From positions 1-29,130 of the IMG/VR virus record IMGVR_UViG_3300046011_002949: a stretch of 29,130 bases of DNA; one strand, 5' to 3'. The notes under the pieces were generated by a model. That model was given only the letters and a program-made list of their open reading frames with translations. It was not told the origin of the DNA and ran no database searches. Below, in pieces: positions 17,102 to 23,808 of this stretch. Source of the DNA: a virus. The position numbers were made by a program, and so were the translations under genes. The first letter of the stretch is position 1. Each line of letters starts with the position of its first letter.

Positions 17102-17132
17102 TTTGCGTATTAATAATAAATGTTTAAATTTG
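17102..17132 (+). promoter_or_regulatory. Bacteroidota-type promoter
   Basis: TTTG at 17102-17105, a 19-base spacer and TAAATTTG at 17125-17132 match the known Bacteroidota sigma-ABfr pattern (TTTG, about 19 bases, TAnnTTTG) exactly. It lies between a terminator and the ATG at 17164, leaving a leader of roughly 25 bases. This is the clearest promoter in the window and reads as host-sigma driven. Confidence 0.75.
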
Positions 17133-17163
17133 TAATATAATTAATAATTCAAAACTATAAAGT

Positions 17164-17478
17164 ATGAGTAATTTAACTAATGTTGTTGTAAAAGATTCAA
17201 TTGAAAAAAAAATTGAAGCAATGAAACCGTTTGCGGTAATGGTTTATCATGAGTGGTTAAAATCAGATAAGGACACTTGTTTTAAAAAGTATGAAGTAAT
17301 TGACATACAATTTAATGCTTTTGTAACTTATAAAATGAGCAGTGAATGTATTAGATTTTATAAAAAAAATAAACATTTATTTATTAAAAAAATAGATAAT
17401 AATAATGGTAGTATTTATGAGTTTAATAATTTCAGTGATTTAGAGCAATTTAAAATTTTAAAAAATAAAAACACATGA
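17164..17478 (+). CDS. Hypothetical protein (104 aa) under its own promoter
   Basis: The 104-residue, Lys-rich protein has no signal or membrane segment. Third positions are almost all A or T, and the gene looks more AT-rich than the virion genes before it, so it may have been acquired separately. It is first in the transcription unit that carries the small genes up to the terminator at 19713. I do not recognise it. Small lead genes like this often act early on the host (for example as anti-defence proteins), but nothing in the sequence shows that. Confidence 0.6.
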   Translation: MSNLTNVVVKDSIEKKIEAMKPFAVMVYHEWLKSDKDTCFKKYEVIDIQFNAFVTYKMSSECIRFYKKNKHLFIKKIDNNNGSIYEFNNFSDLEQFKILKNKNT

Positions 17479-17648
17479 AAACAGCAGAATTAATTGAAAG
17501 CCAAATTACCGAAATACGCGAGACGTTAGGTTATGATAACAGGTTCGAACAAGTGCCTTATTCAAAGGAGTTAGTAACCGAGACTCAAAAAGTTGTCGGG
17601 GAAAATTATTTATTCATTTTAAAAATTATGGGTCATGAAGCACGCTAG
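17475..17648 (+). CDS. Small hypothetical protein (57 aa)
   Basis: The ATG overlaps the previous stop (ATGA) and the frame runs 57 codons to TAG at 17646-17648. The product is helical and acidic at the start (KTAELIESQITEIRET). It has no cysteine and no membrane segment. The overlap at both ends argues for a true gene; function unknown. Confidence 0.5.
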   Translation: MKTAELIESQITEIRETLGYDNRFEQVPYSKELVTETQKVVGENYLFILKIMGHEAR

Positions 17649-17787
17649 AAAATTATTATACGCATTGATTTGCATTATCATTGTAGGATTTGTTAATCGC
17701 TATTGGAATACATCCACCGCAATATGGATTGGATTTGGTTTATTAGGTTGTTATTTAATAGGTAGAAGTTATGAAGAAGTTAATTAA
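17635..17787 (+). CDS. Small membrane protein with two hydrophobic segments (50 aa)
   Basis: The ATG at 17635 gives 50 residues: a Lys/Arg-containing head, a first hydrophobic segment (about 7-20) and a second one (about 30-43) separated by an NRYWNTST loop. It overlaps the previous gene by 14 and the next by 17 bases. It might be a second holin, an antiholin or an early membrane factor; there is no motif to choose. Confidence 0.5.
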   Translation: MKHARKLLYALICIIIVGFVNRYWNTSTAIWIGFGLLGCYLIGRSYEEVN

Positions 17788-18100
17788 AAAAATATTCAAG
17801 GTAGACACGTTAATTATGCCCTCAGACGTTGAGTTTGTAAGTCTTGACAGCGACAGTGTATACGCATCATTTGAAGACCTTAGAGAGCGTCTTTACATAC
17901 AAGAAGGATTAGTTTATGATGAGATAGGCGACCGCATCTGTACAACAATGGAGTTAGAGCAGTTCGACAACTTTAAAGAAATTAACCAATGTACAACGTG
18001 TGGCGGTTCGGGTGAGTACATGGTTACTGATTACGACCAAGACGCACCATTTCAAAACATTTTAATAAATTGCTATTGTGAGAAGCCCTTCGAACTATGA
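17771..18100 (+). CDS. Zinc-motif hypothetical protein (109 aa)
   Basis: The 109-residue protein is acidic in the middle. Its end holds CTTCGGSGEY (74-83), a CxxCGGSG knuckle like that of DnaJ and many small zinc proteins, and a second pair CYC (101-103). Together these four Cys could bind one zinc ion. The N-terminus is basic and helical. Its role is unknown; a small zinc-binding adaptor or regulator is plausible. It overlaps the next gene by 23 bases. Confidence 0.55.
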   Translation: MKKLIKKIFKVDTLIMPSDVEFVSLDSDSVYASFEDLRERLYIQEGLVYDEIGDRICTTMELEQFDNFKEINQCTTCGGSGEYMVTDYDQDAPFQNILINCYCEKPFEL

Positions 18101-18368
18101 ATATATTTACGAGCGTGTACGTAACATGCTCGAAGCTGGCTGGATACAGTTGGACATCGCTAAACATTTAAACGTACCCATTGCTACCGTTGGACACGCA
18201 ATCGCAACATGGGAAGGAAAAAAGTATATAACAAGCCTATATTTTGGGCATAAAAACCAAGCATACTATGAAGAAGATTATGAATATCAAACCCCTACTT
18301 ATGACGAGTTGTCTCCTGATGAGCAGTATCTGTGGCGCTCAATTGACTTTACAGCAAATCAAGGATAA
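18078..18368 (+). CDS. Helix-turn-helix DNA-binding protein (GTG start)
   Basis: The 96-residue protein has a predicted helix-turn-helix around 12-45: EYIYERVRNMLEAGWIQLDI, then AKHLNVPIATVGHAIATW, the classic small-residue turn with a recognition helix. The C-terminal half is Tyr/Asp/Glu-rich. The GTG at 18078 is the first good start; the next in-frame ATG (18126) would remove the first helix. A transcription regulator is likely; a small-terminase-like DNA binder is an alternative. Its last 101 bases overlap the lysin gene that follows in another frame. Confidence 0.6.
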   Translation: MRSPSNYEYIYERVRNMLEAGWIQLDIAKHLNVPIATVGHAIATWEGKKYITSLYFGHKNQAYYEEDYEYQTPTYDELSPDEQYLWRSIDFTANQG

Positions 18369-18633
18369 AGGAATAAAACATCCTGAAATTGTTTACGCAC
18401 AATATCGCCTTGAAACAGGAAATGGAGTTAGCAGAGCATTTACCGAATATAACAATGCGTTTGGATTCATTTATAAGGGTCGTTTAATGCGTTTTAAGAG
18501 CGTTGACGCTTGTGTAGAGTATTACAAGACCTGGCAAGCCAAAAGATACGTTAAAGGCGATTATTACGTGTTCTTACAAAAGATAGGATACGCGGAAGAA
18601 GAAGGATATATTCAAATGTTAAAAAAGTTTTAA
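18268..18633 (+). CDS. Secreted glucosaminidase-like lysin
   Basis: Starting at the ATG at 18268, the protein has 121 residues. It begins with a signal peptide (basic KKIMNIK, hydrophobic LLMTSCLLMSSI and a CGAQ end), so it should reach the periplasm. The rest matches the short glucosaminidase family: RLETGNGVSRAF (46-57, with the probable catalytic Glu49), YNNAFGF, FKSVDACVEYYKTWQAKRY and YYVFLQKIGYAEEEGYIQML. These enzymes cut the glycan of peptidoglycan. A start at 18280 would shorten the signal by 4 residues. It is the second lysin of the window. Its signal peptide is encoded inside the preceding gene. Confidence 0.65.
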   Translation: MKKIMNIKPLLMTSCLLMSSICGAQLTLQQIKDKGIKHPEIVYAQYRLETGNGVSRAFTEYNNAFGFIYKGRLMRFKSVDACVEYYKTWQAKRYVKGDYYVFLQKIGYAEEEGYIQMLKKF

Positions 18634-18634
18634 A

Positions 18635-19441
18635 ATGAAAGCAGAAATTTTTAATGACCATTTTCAGAATTTTAAAAGGTATCAAATACCAAAAGCACAA
18701 TTAATCATCGCTGATATACCGTATAATTTAGGTGTGAATGCTTATGCTTCAAATCCAAGTTGGTATGAAGGAGGAGATAATGCAAATGGTGAAAGTGATA
18801 AAGCCGGAAAATCTTTTTTTGATACGGATGAAAATTTTAAACCTGCGGAGTTTATGCACTTTTGCAGTCAATTATTAAAAAAAGAACCAAAGGAAAAGGG
18901 ACAAGCACCATGTATGATTGTATTTTGCGCGTTTGACCAACAAATGTATTTAATTGAATTAGCTAAAAGATACGGTTTAAATAACTATATAAATTTAGTG
19001 TTTAGAAAGAACTTCTCAGCACAAGTTTTAAAAGCAAATATGAAAGTTGTTGGTAATTGCGAATATGGTCTATTATTTTATAGAGAAAAGTTGCCAAAAT
19101 TCAACAACAAAGGTAAAATGATTATGAATTGTATTGATTGGGAAAGAGATACAACAACTCCTAAAATACATCCTACTCAAAAACCAGTTAAGTTATTAGA
19201 AAAATTAATTGAAATTTTTACAGATGAAAATGACGTGGTAATAGACCCTTGTTGTGGAAGTGGAAGCACTTTATTAGCAAGTGTAAACAAAGGGCGCAAA
19301 GCTTATGGTTTTGAGATTAAAAAGAACTTTTATAACGATGCAAAGAACTTATTAGAAAATCATAAAACTACAAAACAAGAGATTGAAGAGTATGGCTTTG
19401 CTAAGACTGAATTAGAAAAAATTAACCCAACACTATTTTAA
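18635..19441 (+). CDS. DNA adenine/cytosine-N4 methyltransferase (orphan)
   Basis: The 268-residue protein shows the beta-class arrangement of DNA amino-methyltransferases. The catalytic motif IV appears as DIPYNLG at 27-33 (a DPPY variant with Ile), the TRD region lies between, then HPTQKPV at 179-185 and motif I DPCCGSGST at 204-212 near the C-terminus. It transfers methyl groups from S-adenosylmethionine to A-N6 or C-N4. No restriction enzyme gene is adjacent, so it probably protects phage DNA or alters gene expression. It starts one base after the lysin stop. Confidence 0.8.
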   Translation: MKAEIFNDHFQNFKRYQIPKAQLIIADIPYNLGVNAYASNPSWYEGGDNANGESDKAGKSFFDTDENFKPAEFMHFCSQLLKKEPKEKGQAPCMIVFCAFDQQMYLIELAKRYGLNNYINLVFRKNFSAQVLKANMKVVGNCEYGLLFYREKLPKFNNKGKMIMNCIDWERDTTTPKIHPTQKPVKLLEKLIEIFTDENDVVIDPCCGSGSTLLASVNKGRKAYGFEIKKNFYNDAKNLLENHKTTKQEIEEYGFAKTELEKINPTLF

Positions 19442-19442
19442 A

Positions 19443-19706
19443 ATGAAAAAGATAATTATAGCAGCATCTTTGCTAATGGTCGGATGCGCAAAGGAAGATG
19501 TAAAACAAGAACCTATTAAAGATTGTAATTGTGATAGGATAGTTAGAGTATTGCCAGGATTTGATATAATAGGCCAAAACGGACAGATACACCATTCAGG
19601 CGGTGCAATAACCATAAACGATTGTTCAGGTGAACAAAGGAAGTTTGGAAATGGAAACGGAACTTATGAATTTAGTCAGAAAGTAGGTGAATGCTACAAT
19701 TGGTAA
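19443..19706 (+). CDS. Small lipoprotein, spanin-like candidate
   Basis: The 87-residue protein begins MKKIIIAASLLMVGCAKE, a lipoprotein signal with the acylated Cys at position 15. The mature part is short, contains two Cys close together (NCDR area and later), and is Gly/Asn-rich. Small lipoproteins near phage lysins often act as outer-membrane spanin subunits, which fits the lysin two genes earlier. Alternatives are a surface exclusion lipoprotein. It starts one base after the methyltransferase stop and is followed by a terminator. Confidence 0.55.
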   Translation: MKKIIIAASLLMVGCAKEDVKQEPIKDCNCDRIVRVLPGFDIIGQNGQIHHSGGAITINDCSGEQRKFGNGNGTYEFSQKVGECYNW

Positions 19707-19712
19707 CCAACT

Positions 19713-19739
19713 AAACCGACCTAACAAGTCGGTTTTTTT
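19713..19739 (+). terminator. Intrinsic terminator after the lipoprotein gene
   Basis: An 8-bp stem, AAACCGAC and GTCGGTTT, with a 7-base loop is followed by four more T residues. It ends the unit that begins at the 17102 promoter and marks the left side of the gene-free region. Confidence 0.8.
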
Positions 19740-20300
19740 GTGATTCGTAAAAAAGTAAAAATTACATAAATAATTATTTCGGCTTTTATCCTTTCATTAT
19801 CAGTATTTTGAAACAAAAAATAAAATATCCAAGTTACATCGCCCTTAGTAGTAGTAGTAAAACATTTATTTTTTTTTCTGAAAAAAAGTTGACAAAGTGA
19901 CTTTTTGATTATAACACTCTAAACAACAATATTTTAACACTGAAAAAAACCGTCACTTTTTACTTTTTAAATATTTCTAATTTTACGACATCTCTACAAG
20001 TCTACACATCTCTACATACAACTCTACACTATAAACACCAATAAACACAAGGGTTAATAGAATTTTGTAGAGATGTTGAGGTAAAACAACAATCTTTTAT
20101 ATATAAAAAGGAATTGGAAAAATAAAAAAATATTAAAAAACACCTCCACATCTCTACAAAAACAATAAAACACAACAAACATAAGGCTTAAAGACTGTAG
20201 AGATAGCGTAGAGATAGTGTAGAGATGTGTAGAGATGTATAAAACATTATTTAGAATCGTTATAAATTAATATAAATAGAATATAATTAAAATTAATGTT
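19740..20300. other. Gene-free AT-rich region, candidate origin
   Basis: About 560 bases carry no convincing gene on either strand. The left part (19740-19980) is very AT-rich, with a TAG/AGT triplet run near 19857 and an 8-bp inverted repeat (AAAGTGAC at 19894, GTCACTTT at 19952). The right part (19988-20238) carries the short repeats listed separately, around an A/T-only-like core at about 20090-20140. The whole stretch lies directly before the HNH and SF3 helicase genes, where a phage origin is often found. Confidence 0.6.
19988..20238. repeat. Iteron-like cluster, unit TGTAGAGATGT
   Basis: The 11-base unit TGTAGAGATGT, allowing one or two changes, occurs in both orientations. Reverse copies (ACATCTCTACA) are at 19988, 20006 and 20148, with partial copies CTACA/CTCTACA at about 20000 and 20022. 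Forward copies are at 20066, 20196, 20207, 20218 and 20228. The last four are spaced 11, 11 and 10 bases, one turn of the helix, so a protein could line them on one DNA face. The left copies point one way and the right copies the other, with an AT-rich core between. This is how iterons at replication origins and some operator arrays are built. Confidence 0.7.
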
Positions 20301-20308
20301 TATATTTG
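20301..20308 (+). promoter_or_regulatory. Promoter -7 element before the HNH leader
   Basis: TATATTTG followed by CATA fits the Bacteroidota TAnnTTTG -7 element. The position 19 bases upstream holds no TTG, so the -33 side is weak or replaced by an activator, possibly one bound at the nearby repeats. A transcript would start near 20313, exactly at the first base of the structured leader. Confidence 0.5.
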
Positions 20309-20312
20309 CATA

Positions 20313-20410
20313 CCGAAGCGTGGAAACTTCATAAGACATTATTAAAAAAGCTATCTGATAAAGGTTTCCACGCACCTTTTGAAGATGGCTTTTTGCATTT
20401 AAAAAAAATT
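20313..20410 (+). ncRNA. Structured leader RNA with pseudoknot potential
   Basis: Two 12-bp helices can form. Helix 1 joins 20318-20329 with 20362-20373 (GCGTGGAAAC and GTTTCCACGC plus a G-U and an A-U pair). Helix 2 joins 20345-20356 with 20383-20394 (AAAAAGCTATCT and AGATGGCTTTTT, one G-U pair). The strands are interleaved 1-2-1-2, so the two helices form an H-type pseudoknot if both are present. Loops are about 15, 5 and 9 bases. The stretch is followed by an A-rich run and the ATG at 20411. It may be a riboswitch-like, ribozyme-like or protein-binding leader. The pairing is read by hand; no covariation is available. Confidence 0.5.
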
Positions 20411-20767
20411 ATGATAGGAAAAGAAGTATGGAAACCAATTAAAGATTATGAAGGTCTTTATGAGATAAGTTCTTACGGTAGAATTAAAGGATTTTATAAA
20501 AACGGTAAATTACAAGAAAGGATAATTAACCATCATATGAGCGGTGTCTTAAGAAGAAACTATCCTCAGATAAGTTTGTATAAAAAAGGAATAAAAAAAA
20601 CTTTAAGAGTTCATTCGTTAATGGCTTTATGTTTTTTAGATTATGTTAAAACAGATAGAAAAACTGTTATAGATCATATTGACAATAACCCTTTAAATAA
20701 TAACATTGATAACTTACAAATAGTATCAATGGCTTATAATAATATAAAAGAAAGAAAGAAATCATGA
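20411..20767 (+). CDS. NUMOD4/HNH endonuclease
   Basis: From the ATG at 20411 the protein has 118 residues. The N-terminus EVWKPIKDYEGLYEISSYGR (5-24) is a clear NUMOD4 motif. The HNH core follows, with RVHSLMALCFL (66-76), DHIDNNPLNNNI (88-99) and DNLQIVS (100-106). Such free-standing homing-type nucleases nick or cut DNA at specific sites and spread between phages. A TTG at 20306 would add 35 residues, but it lies inside the -7 element and the structured leader, so 20411 is chosen. The stop overlaps the SF3 helicase start (ATGA). Group I intron features were not found. Confidence 0.75.
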   Translation: MIGKEVWKPIKDYEGLYEISSYGRIKGFYKNGKLQERIINHHMSGVLRRNYPQISLYKKGIKKTLRVHSLMALCFLDYVKTDRKTVIDHIDNNPLNNNIDNLQIVSMAYNNIKERKKS

Positions 20768-22248
20768 ATAATATAAACCCAGAGGATAAATTTTGGTCAG
20801 TAAACCAAGACGGAAAAGTGTCTCTAAACAACTATAAATTTAAAAGGTTTTTAGAGATGAGAAATTTTTTTAAGAATAGACCTAATTCAAATAGTACGTT
20901 TAATCTTATAAAAGAAAATGGAATATTTTTAGAAATTATAGACGAAGTAGAAATTAAAGATTTTGTACTAAACTACATCTTAAAAGAACGATTGAGCGAG
21001 GACGTGTTTAATCTTATGACTGCAAATATAAAGTTCTTTAAAAGGGATTATTTGAGCATGATTGACAGTAAAGAAATAAAAGTTCTTAAAGACACAAAAG
21101 ATACTGCATATATTTTTTATGAAAACGGTGTGTTAGAAGTCAATAAAGATAAATCAGAGCTAAAGAAATATACAGATTTTAATCTAAATATTTGGGAGGA
21201 TCAAGTGATTAAGAGAAAGTATGTAGAATCAGACCATCACGATTCAGAGTTTAGAAAATTTATTTGGAAAATATCTGGAGGTATTGATATAAACGAAAAC
21301 TCATCGATAGAAGACAAAAACAAATACGATACTGCGGTTGCTAGATATAATTCTTTTCAAAGTGCGTTTGGGTATTTAATACATTCCTATAAAACATCTG
21401 GTAATAATAAAGCTGTGATTTTAAACGATGAGCTTATAAGTGACTCCCCTAACGGTCGGTCTGGAAAAGGAATTTGCTGCAATGCTTTAAAGCACATGAA
21501 GAAATTACAAACGATAGACGGTAAACAGTTTAAGTTTGGTGGCGACTTCCCTTATCAATCAGTAAAAACAGATTGTCAGATATTGGTTTTTGACGATGTT
21601 AAAAAGAATTTTCAGTTTGAAAACTTGTTTAGTGTTATTACAGAGGGCATTGATATAACTTACAAAGGAAAAGATACAATTAAGCTACCTATTGAAGACT
21701 CGCCTAAAATAGTTATATCTACAAACTACGTATTAAAAGGAAATGGAGATTCACACGATGCAAGAAAGTTTGAGTTAGAACTTTCCCCTTTTTTTAACGC
21801 TGACAATACACCTTATGAGTTTTTTGGTCATTATTTATTTACTGATTGGGATGAATTAGAGTGGGCGCGTTTCGATTGTTACATGATTGAATGTTTAAAG
21901 AAATATCTTAATAATGGATTGGTATCTTACAAGTCAATTTCTTTACCAATTAAAAAGTTGGAAGCTAATTTAGGCAAAGAGCTTTACGAATTTTGTTTAG
22001 ATTTGCCAAAAAATGAATGGTTATCTGGTCAAGAAACTTATGACAAATATAAGTTTAGTATTTCAAAATCATTTATGGCAAAATCAAAAAAAGAGGTAAC
22101 ACAATCTATAAAAAAGTTTTGTGATTTCTTTTGTTACGATTACGAATCAAGAACTCCTGGAGGAGCTTTAAAATTTATGATAACAGAAAGGTCTATTACA
22201 CATAAAGAAGTAACAGAAAGCGACCTTGATATTTGGGACACGATATGA
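20764..22248 (+). CDS. SF3 helicase, D5/DUF5906-like replication protein
   Basis: The 494-residue protein has Walker A SPNGRSGKGI (228-237), Walker B ILVFDDV (273-279) and a sensor-type VISTNYV (317-323), the order of superfamily 3 helicases. The N-terminal 150 residues include FWSVNQDGKVSLNNYKFKRF, a lead-in I associate with the DUF5906/D5-type primase-helicases of Bacteroidota phages; no catalytic primase motif is visible there. It should unwind DNA at the origin, and the candidate origin lies just upstream. It is followed by a small gene with ATGA overlap. Confidence 0.8.
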   Translation: MNNINPEDKFWSVNQDGKVSLNNYKFKRFLEMRNFFKNRPNSNSTFNLIKENGIFLEIIDEVEIKDFVLNYILKERLSEDVFNLMTANIKFFKRDYLSMIDSKEIKVLKDTKDTAYIFYENGVLEVNKDKSELKKYTDFNLNIWEDQVIKRKYVESDHHDSEFRKFIWKISGGIDINENSSIEDKNKYDTAVARYNSFQSAFGYLIHSYKTSGNNKAVILNDELISDSPNGRSGKGICCNALKHMKKLQTIDGKQFKFGGDFPYQSVKTDCQILVFDDVKKNFQFENLFSVITEGIDITYKGKDTIKLPIEDSPKIVISTNYVLKGNGDSHDARKFELELSPFFNADNTPYEFFGHYLFTDWDELEWARFDCYMIECLKKYLNNGLVSYKSISLPIKKLEANLGKELYEFCLDLPKNEWLSGQETYDKYKFSISKSFMAKSKKEVTQSIKKFCDFFCYDYESRTPGGALKFMITERSITHKEVTESDLDIWDTI

Positions 22249-22451
22249 CAATAGATAGTTTATTAGCATTTAGGGAACTTGATTTTATAATTGACTCTTA
22301 TAAAGATTCAATAGATTTTATAAAAGAAAACCACCCAAGTAGATTAGATTTAATTATTTCATTAGAACAATCTATTAAAAACCTTAGATATATTAAAGAC
22401 GATATATTTTTAATTGAATCAAATAAAGAGTACGAAACATGGATAAAATGA
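22245..22451 (+). CDS. Small hypothetical helical protein (68 aa)
   Basis: The ATG at 22245 overlaps the previous stop by 4 bases; an in-frame TTG 12 bases earlier is less likely. The 68 residues are acidic and helical, with heptad-like Ile/Leu spacing in SLEQSIKNLRYIKDDIFLI, so a coiled coil is possible. Lying between the two helicase genes, it may be a replication accessory. Function unknown. Confidence 0.5.
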   Translation: MTIDSLLAFRELDFIIDSYKDSIDFIKENHPSRLDLIISLEQSIKNLRYIKDDIFLIESNKEYETWIK

Positions 22452-22606
22452 TAACTAACTTATTAATAAAAGGTGAACTTGATAAGTTAAAAAGTTCTAT
22501 GAATGTTATTATTAAAAACACACCTGAAAAATTAGATATGATTGAAAAGTACGAGGGTATGATAAAAAAATTAGAGTTGGTTAAATTATACTTAAAGAAA
22601 ATATGA
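22448..22606 (+). CDS. Small hypothetical coiled-coil protein (52 aa)
   Basis: The frame runs from the ATG at 22448, which overlaps the previous stop, to TGA at 22604-22606, which overlaps the SF2 helicase start. The product is Lys-rich and helical (for example EKYEGMIKKLELVKLYLKK), with no Cys. It resembles its upstream neighbour in composition and may have arisen with it; function unknown. Confidence 0.5.
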   Translation: MITNLLIKGELDKLKSSMNVIIKNTPEKLDMIEKYEGMIKKLELVKLYLKKI

Positions 22607-23808
22607 AAGCATTAAGAGATTACCAAACTGAGATATCGCACAAAGCGAATATTATACTCAAAGAAAAGCGAATAGTTTACCTAATGATGGAGCCACGCTG
22701 CGGTAAAACTTTGACCGCTTTAGAAACAGCTAAACTATACGGAGCTAACAACGTCCTGTTCTTAACTAAAAAGAAAGCTATAAGCTCGATTGAAAGCGAT
22801 TACAGTAACTTTAATTACACGTTTAATCTAACGGTTACAAATGACGAGCAGTTAGCTAATATCGAAGGAAACTTTGATTTAATAATCCACGACGAACACC
22901 ACAGATTTGGAGCATTCCCGAAGCCAAGTAAACGAGTGAAAGAATTTAAACTAAAATATTCACGTGTACCAATGATTTTTTTAAGTGGTACGCCAGCGTC
23001 CGAAAGTTATTCTCAAATGTACCATCAGTTTTGGGTGAGTTCTTATTCTCCATTTAAAGACATTAATTTTTACAAGTGGTCAAAAACATTTGTAAATGTG
23101 AAGCAGAAAAACATGGGTTATGCAATGATTAACGATTATTCAGATGCAAAAATTGCATTGATTGACGAAGTAATACAACCGTATATTATTAAGTTTACTC
23201 AAGAACAAAGCGGATTTGAATCAAAAGTAAAAGAACACGTTATCTATTACCCTACATTATGCAGAAACTTAATAGAACGTTTAGAGAAATACTTAATTAT
23301 TGAGGGCAAAGAAAACGTAATATTAGCAGATTCGGGAGCAAAATTAATGCAGAAAGTTCACCAATTAGAGAATGGAACAATTAAATTTGAGTCAGGAAAA
23401 TCAATGATTCTTGACACTCGCAAAGCTGAATTTATTAGAGATTATTTTGAAGGTAAAAAGTTAGCTATATTTTACTATTACGTTGAAGAGCTTGAATTGT
23501 TAAAGTTAGTTTTCCCTAACTCTACAAGCGATTTAAACGAGTTTAACACATCGGGTAAACATTACATTGGACAACAGTACAGTTCTGCATTAGGAGTCAA
23601 TTTAAGTAATGCTCATTGCTTAGTATTTTATTCATTTGGGTTTAGTGGCAGTATGTTCATTCAATCAATTGACAGGCTAACGACTAAAGAGCGAAAAGAA
23701 AACGATGTATTTTTTATATTTGGTAAGGATTCGTTGACCGAAAAGATTTACAAAACAGTATCACAGAAAAAAAACTTTACACTTAAACAATATGTTAAAA
23801 ATAACTAA
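22603..23808 (+). CDS. SF2 DNA helicase
   Basis: The 401-residue protein carries the full SF2 set. Early YQTEI (7-11) serves as a Q-like motif, motif I is MEPRCGKTLTA (29-39), motif II DEHH (97-100) and motif III LSGTPAS (127-133). A degenerate motif VI QSIDRLTT (354-361) closes the second RecA-like domain. Its size matches small phage helicases of the UvsW/DEAD-like kind used in replication fork processing and recombination. The C-terminus overlaps the next methyltransferase by 17 bases. Confidence 0.8.
   Translation: MKALRDYQTEISHKANIILKEKRIVYLMMEPRCGKTLTALETAKLYGANNVLFLTKKKAISSIESDYSNFNYTFNLTVTNDEQLANIEGNFDLIIHDEHHRFGAFPKPSKRVKEFKLKYSRVPMIFLSGTPASESYSQMYHQFWVSSYSPFKDINFYKWSKTFVNVKQKNMGYAMINDYSDAKIALIDEVIQPYIIKFTQEQSGFESKVKEHVIYYPTLCRNLIERLEKYLIIEGKENVILADSGAKLMQKVHQLENGTIKFESGKSMILDTRKAEFIRDYFEGKKLAIFYYYVEELELLKLVFPNSTSDLNEFNTSGKHYIGQQYSSALGVNLSNAHCLVFYSFGFSGSMFIQSIDRLTTKERKENDVFFIFGKDSLTEKIYKTVSQKKNFTLKQYVKNN

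Noticed and set aside
19855-19872. Short AGT/TAG triplet run
   Set aside because: Only about four units long; it is noted as low-complexity sequence and not treated as a functional repeat.
19889-19915. TTGACA, 15 bases, TATAAC, resembling a proteobacterial sigma-70 promoter
   Set aside because: Spacing is short for that class, and Bacteroidota hosts use TTTG/TAnnTTTG. In AT-rich DNA such matches are expected by chance.
19988-20238. CRISPR array
   Set aside because: Units are only 11 bases, occur in both orientations and have irregular spacing without equal-length spacers; no cas gene is present.
20306-20410. TTG start giving the HNH protein 35 extra residues
   Set aside because: The TTG lies inside the TATATTTG -7 element and the extra codons cover the two interleaved helices; NUMOD4 begins right after the ATG at 20411. 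It remains possible that these codons are the remnant of an older gene.
20411-20767. Group I intron hosting the HNH gene
   Set aside because: No interrupted gene is seen on either side, and I could not identify the conserved P, Q, R, S core elements. The leader pseudoknot alone is not enough.
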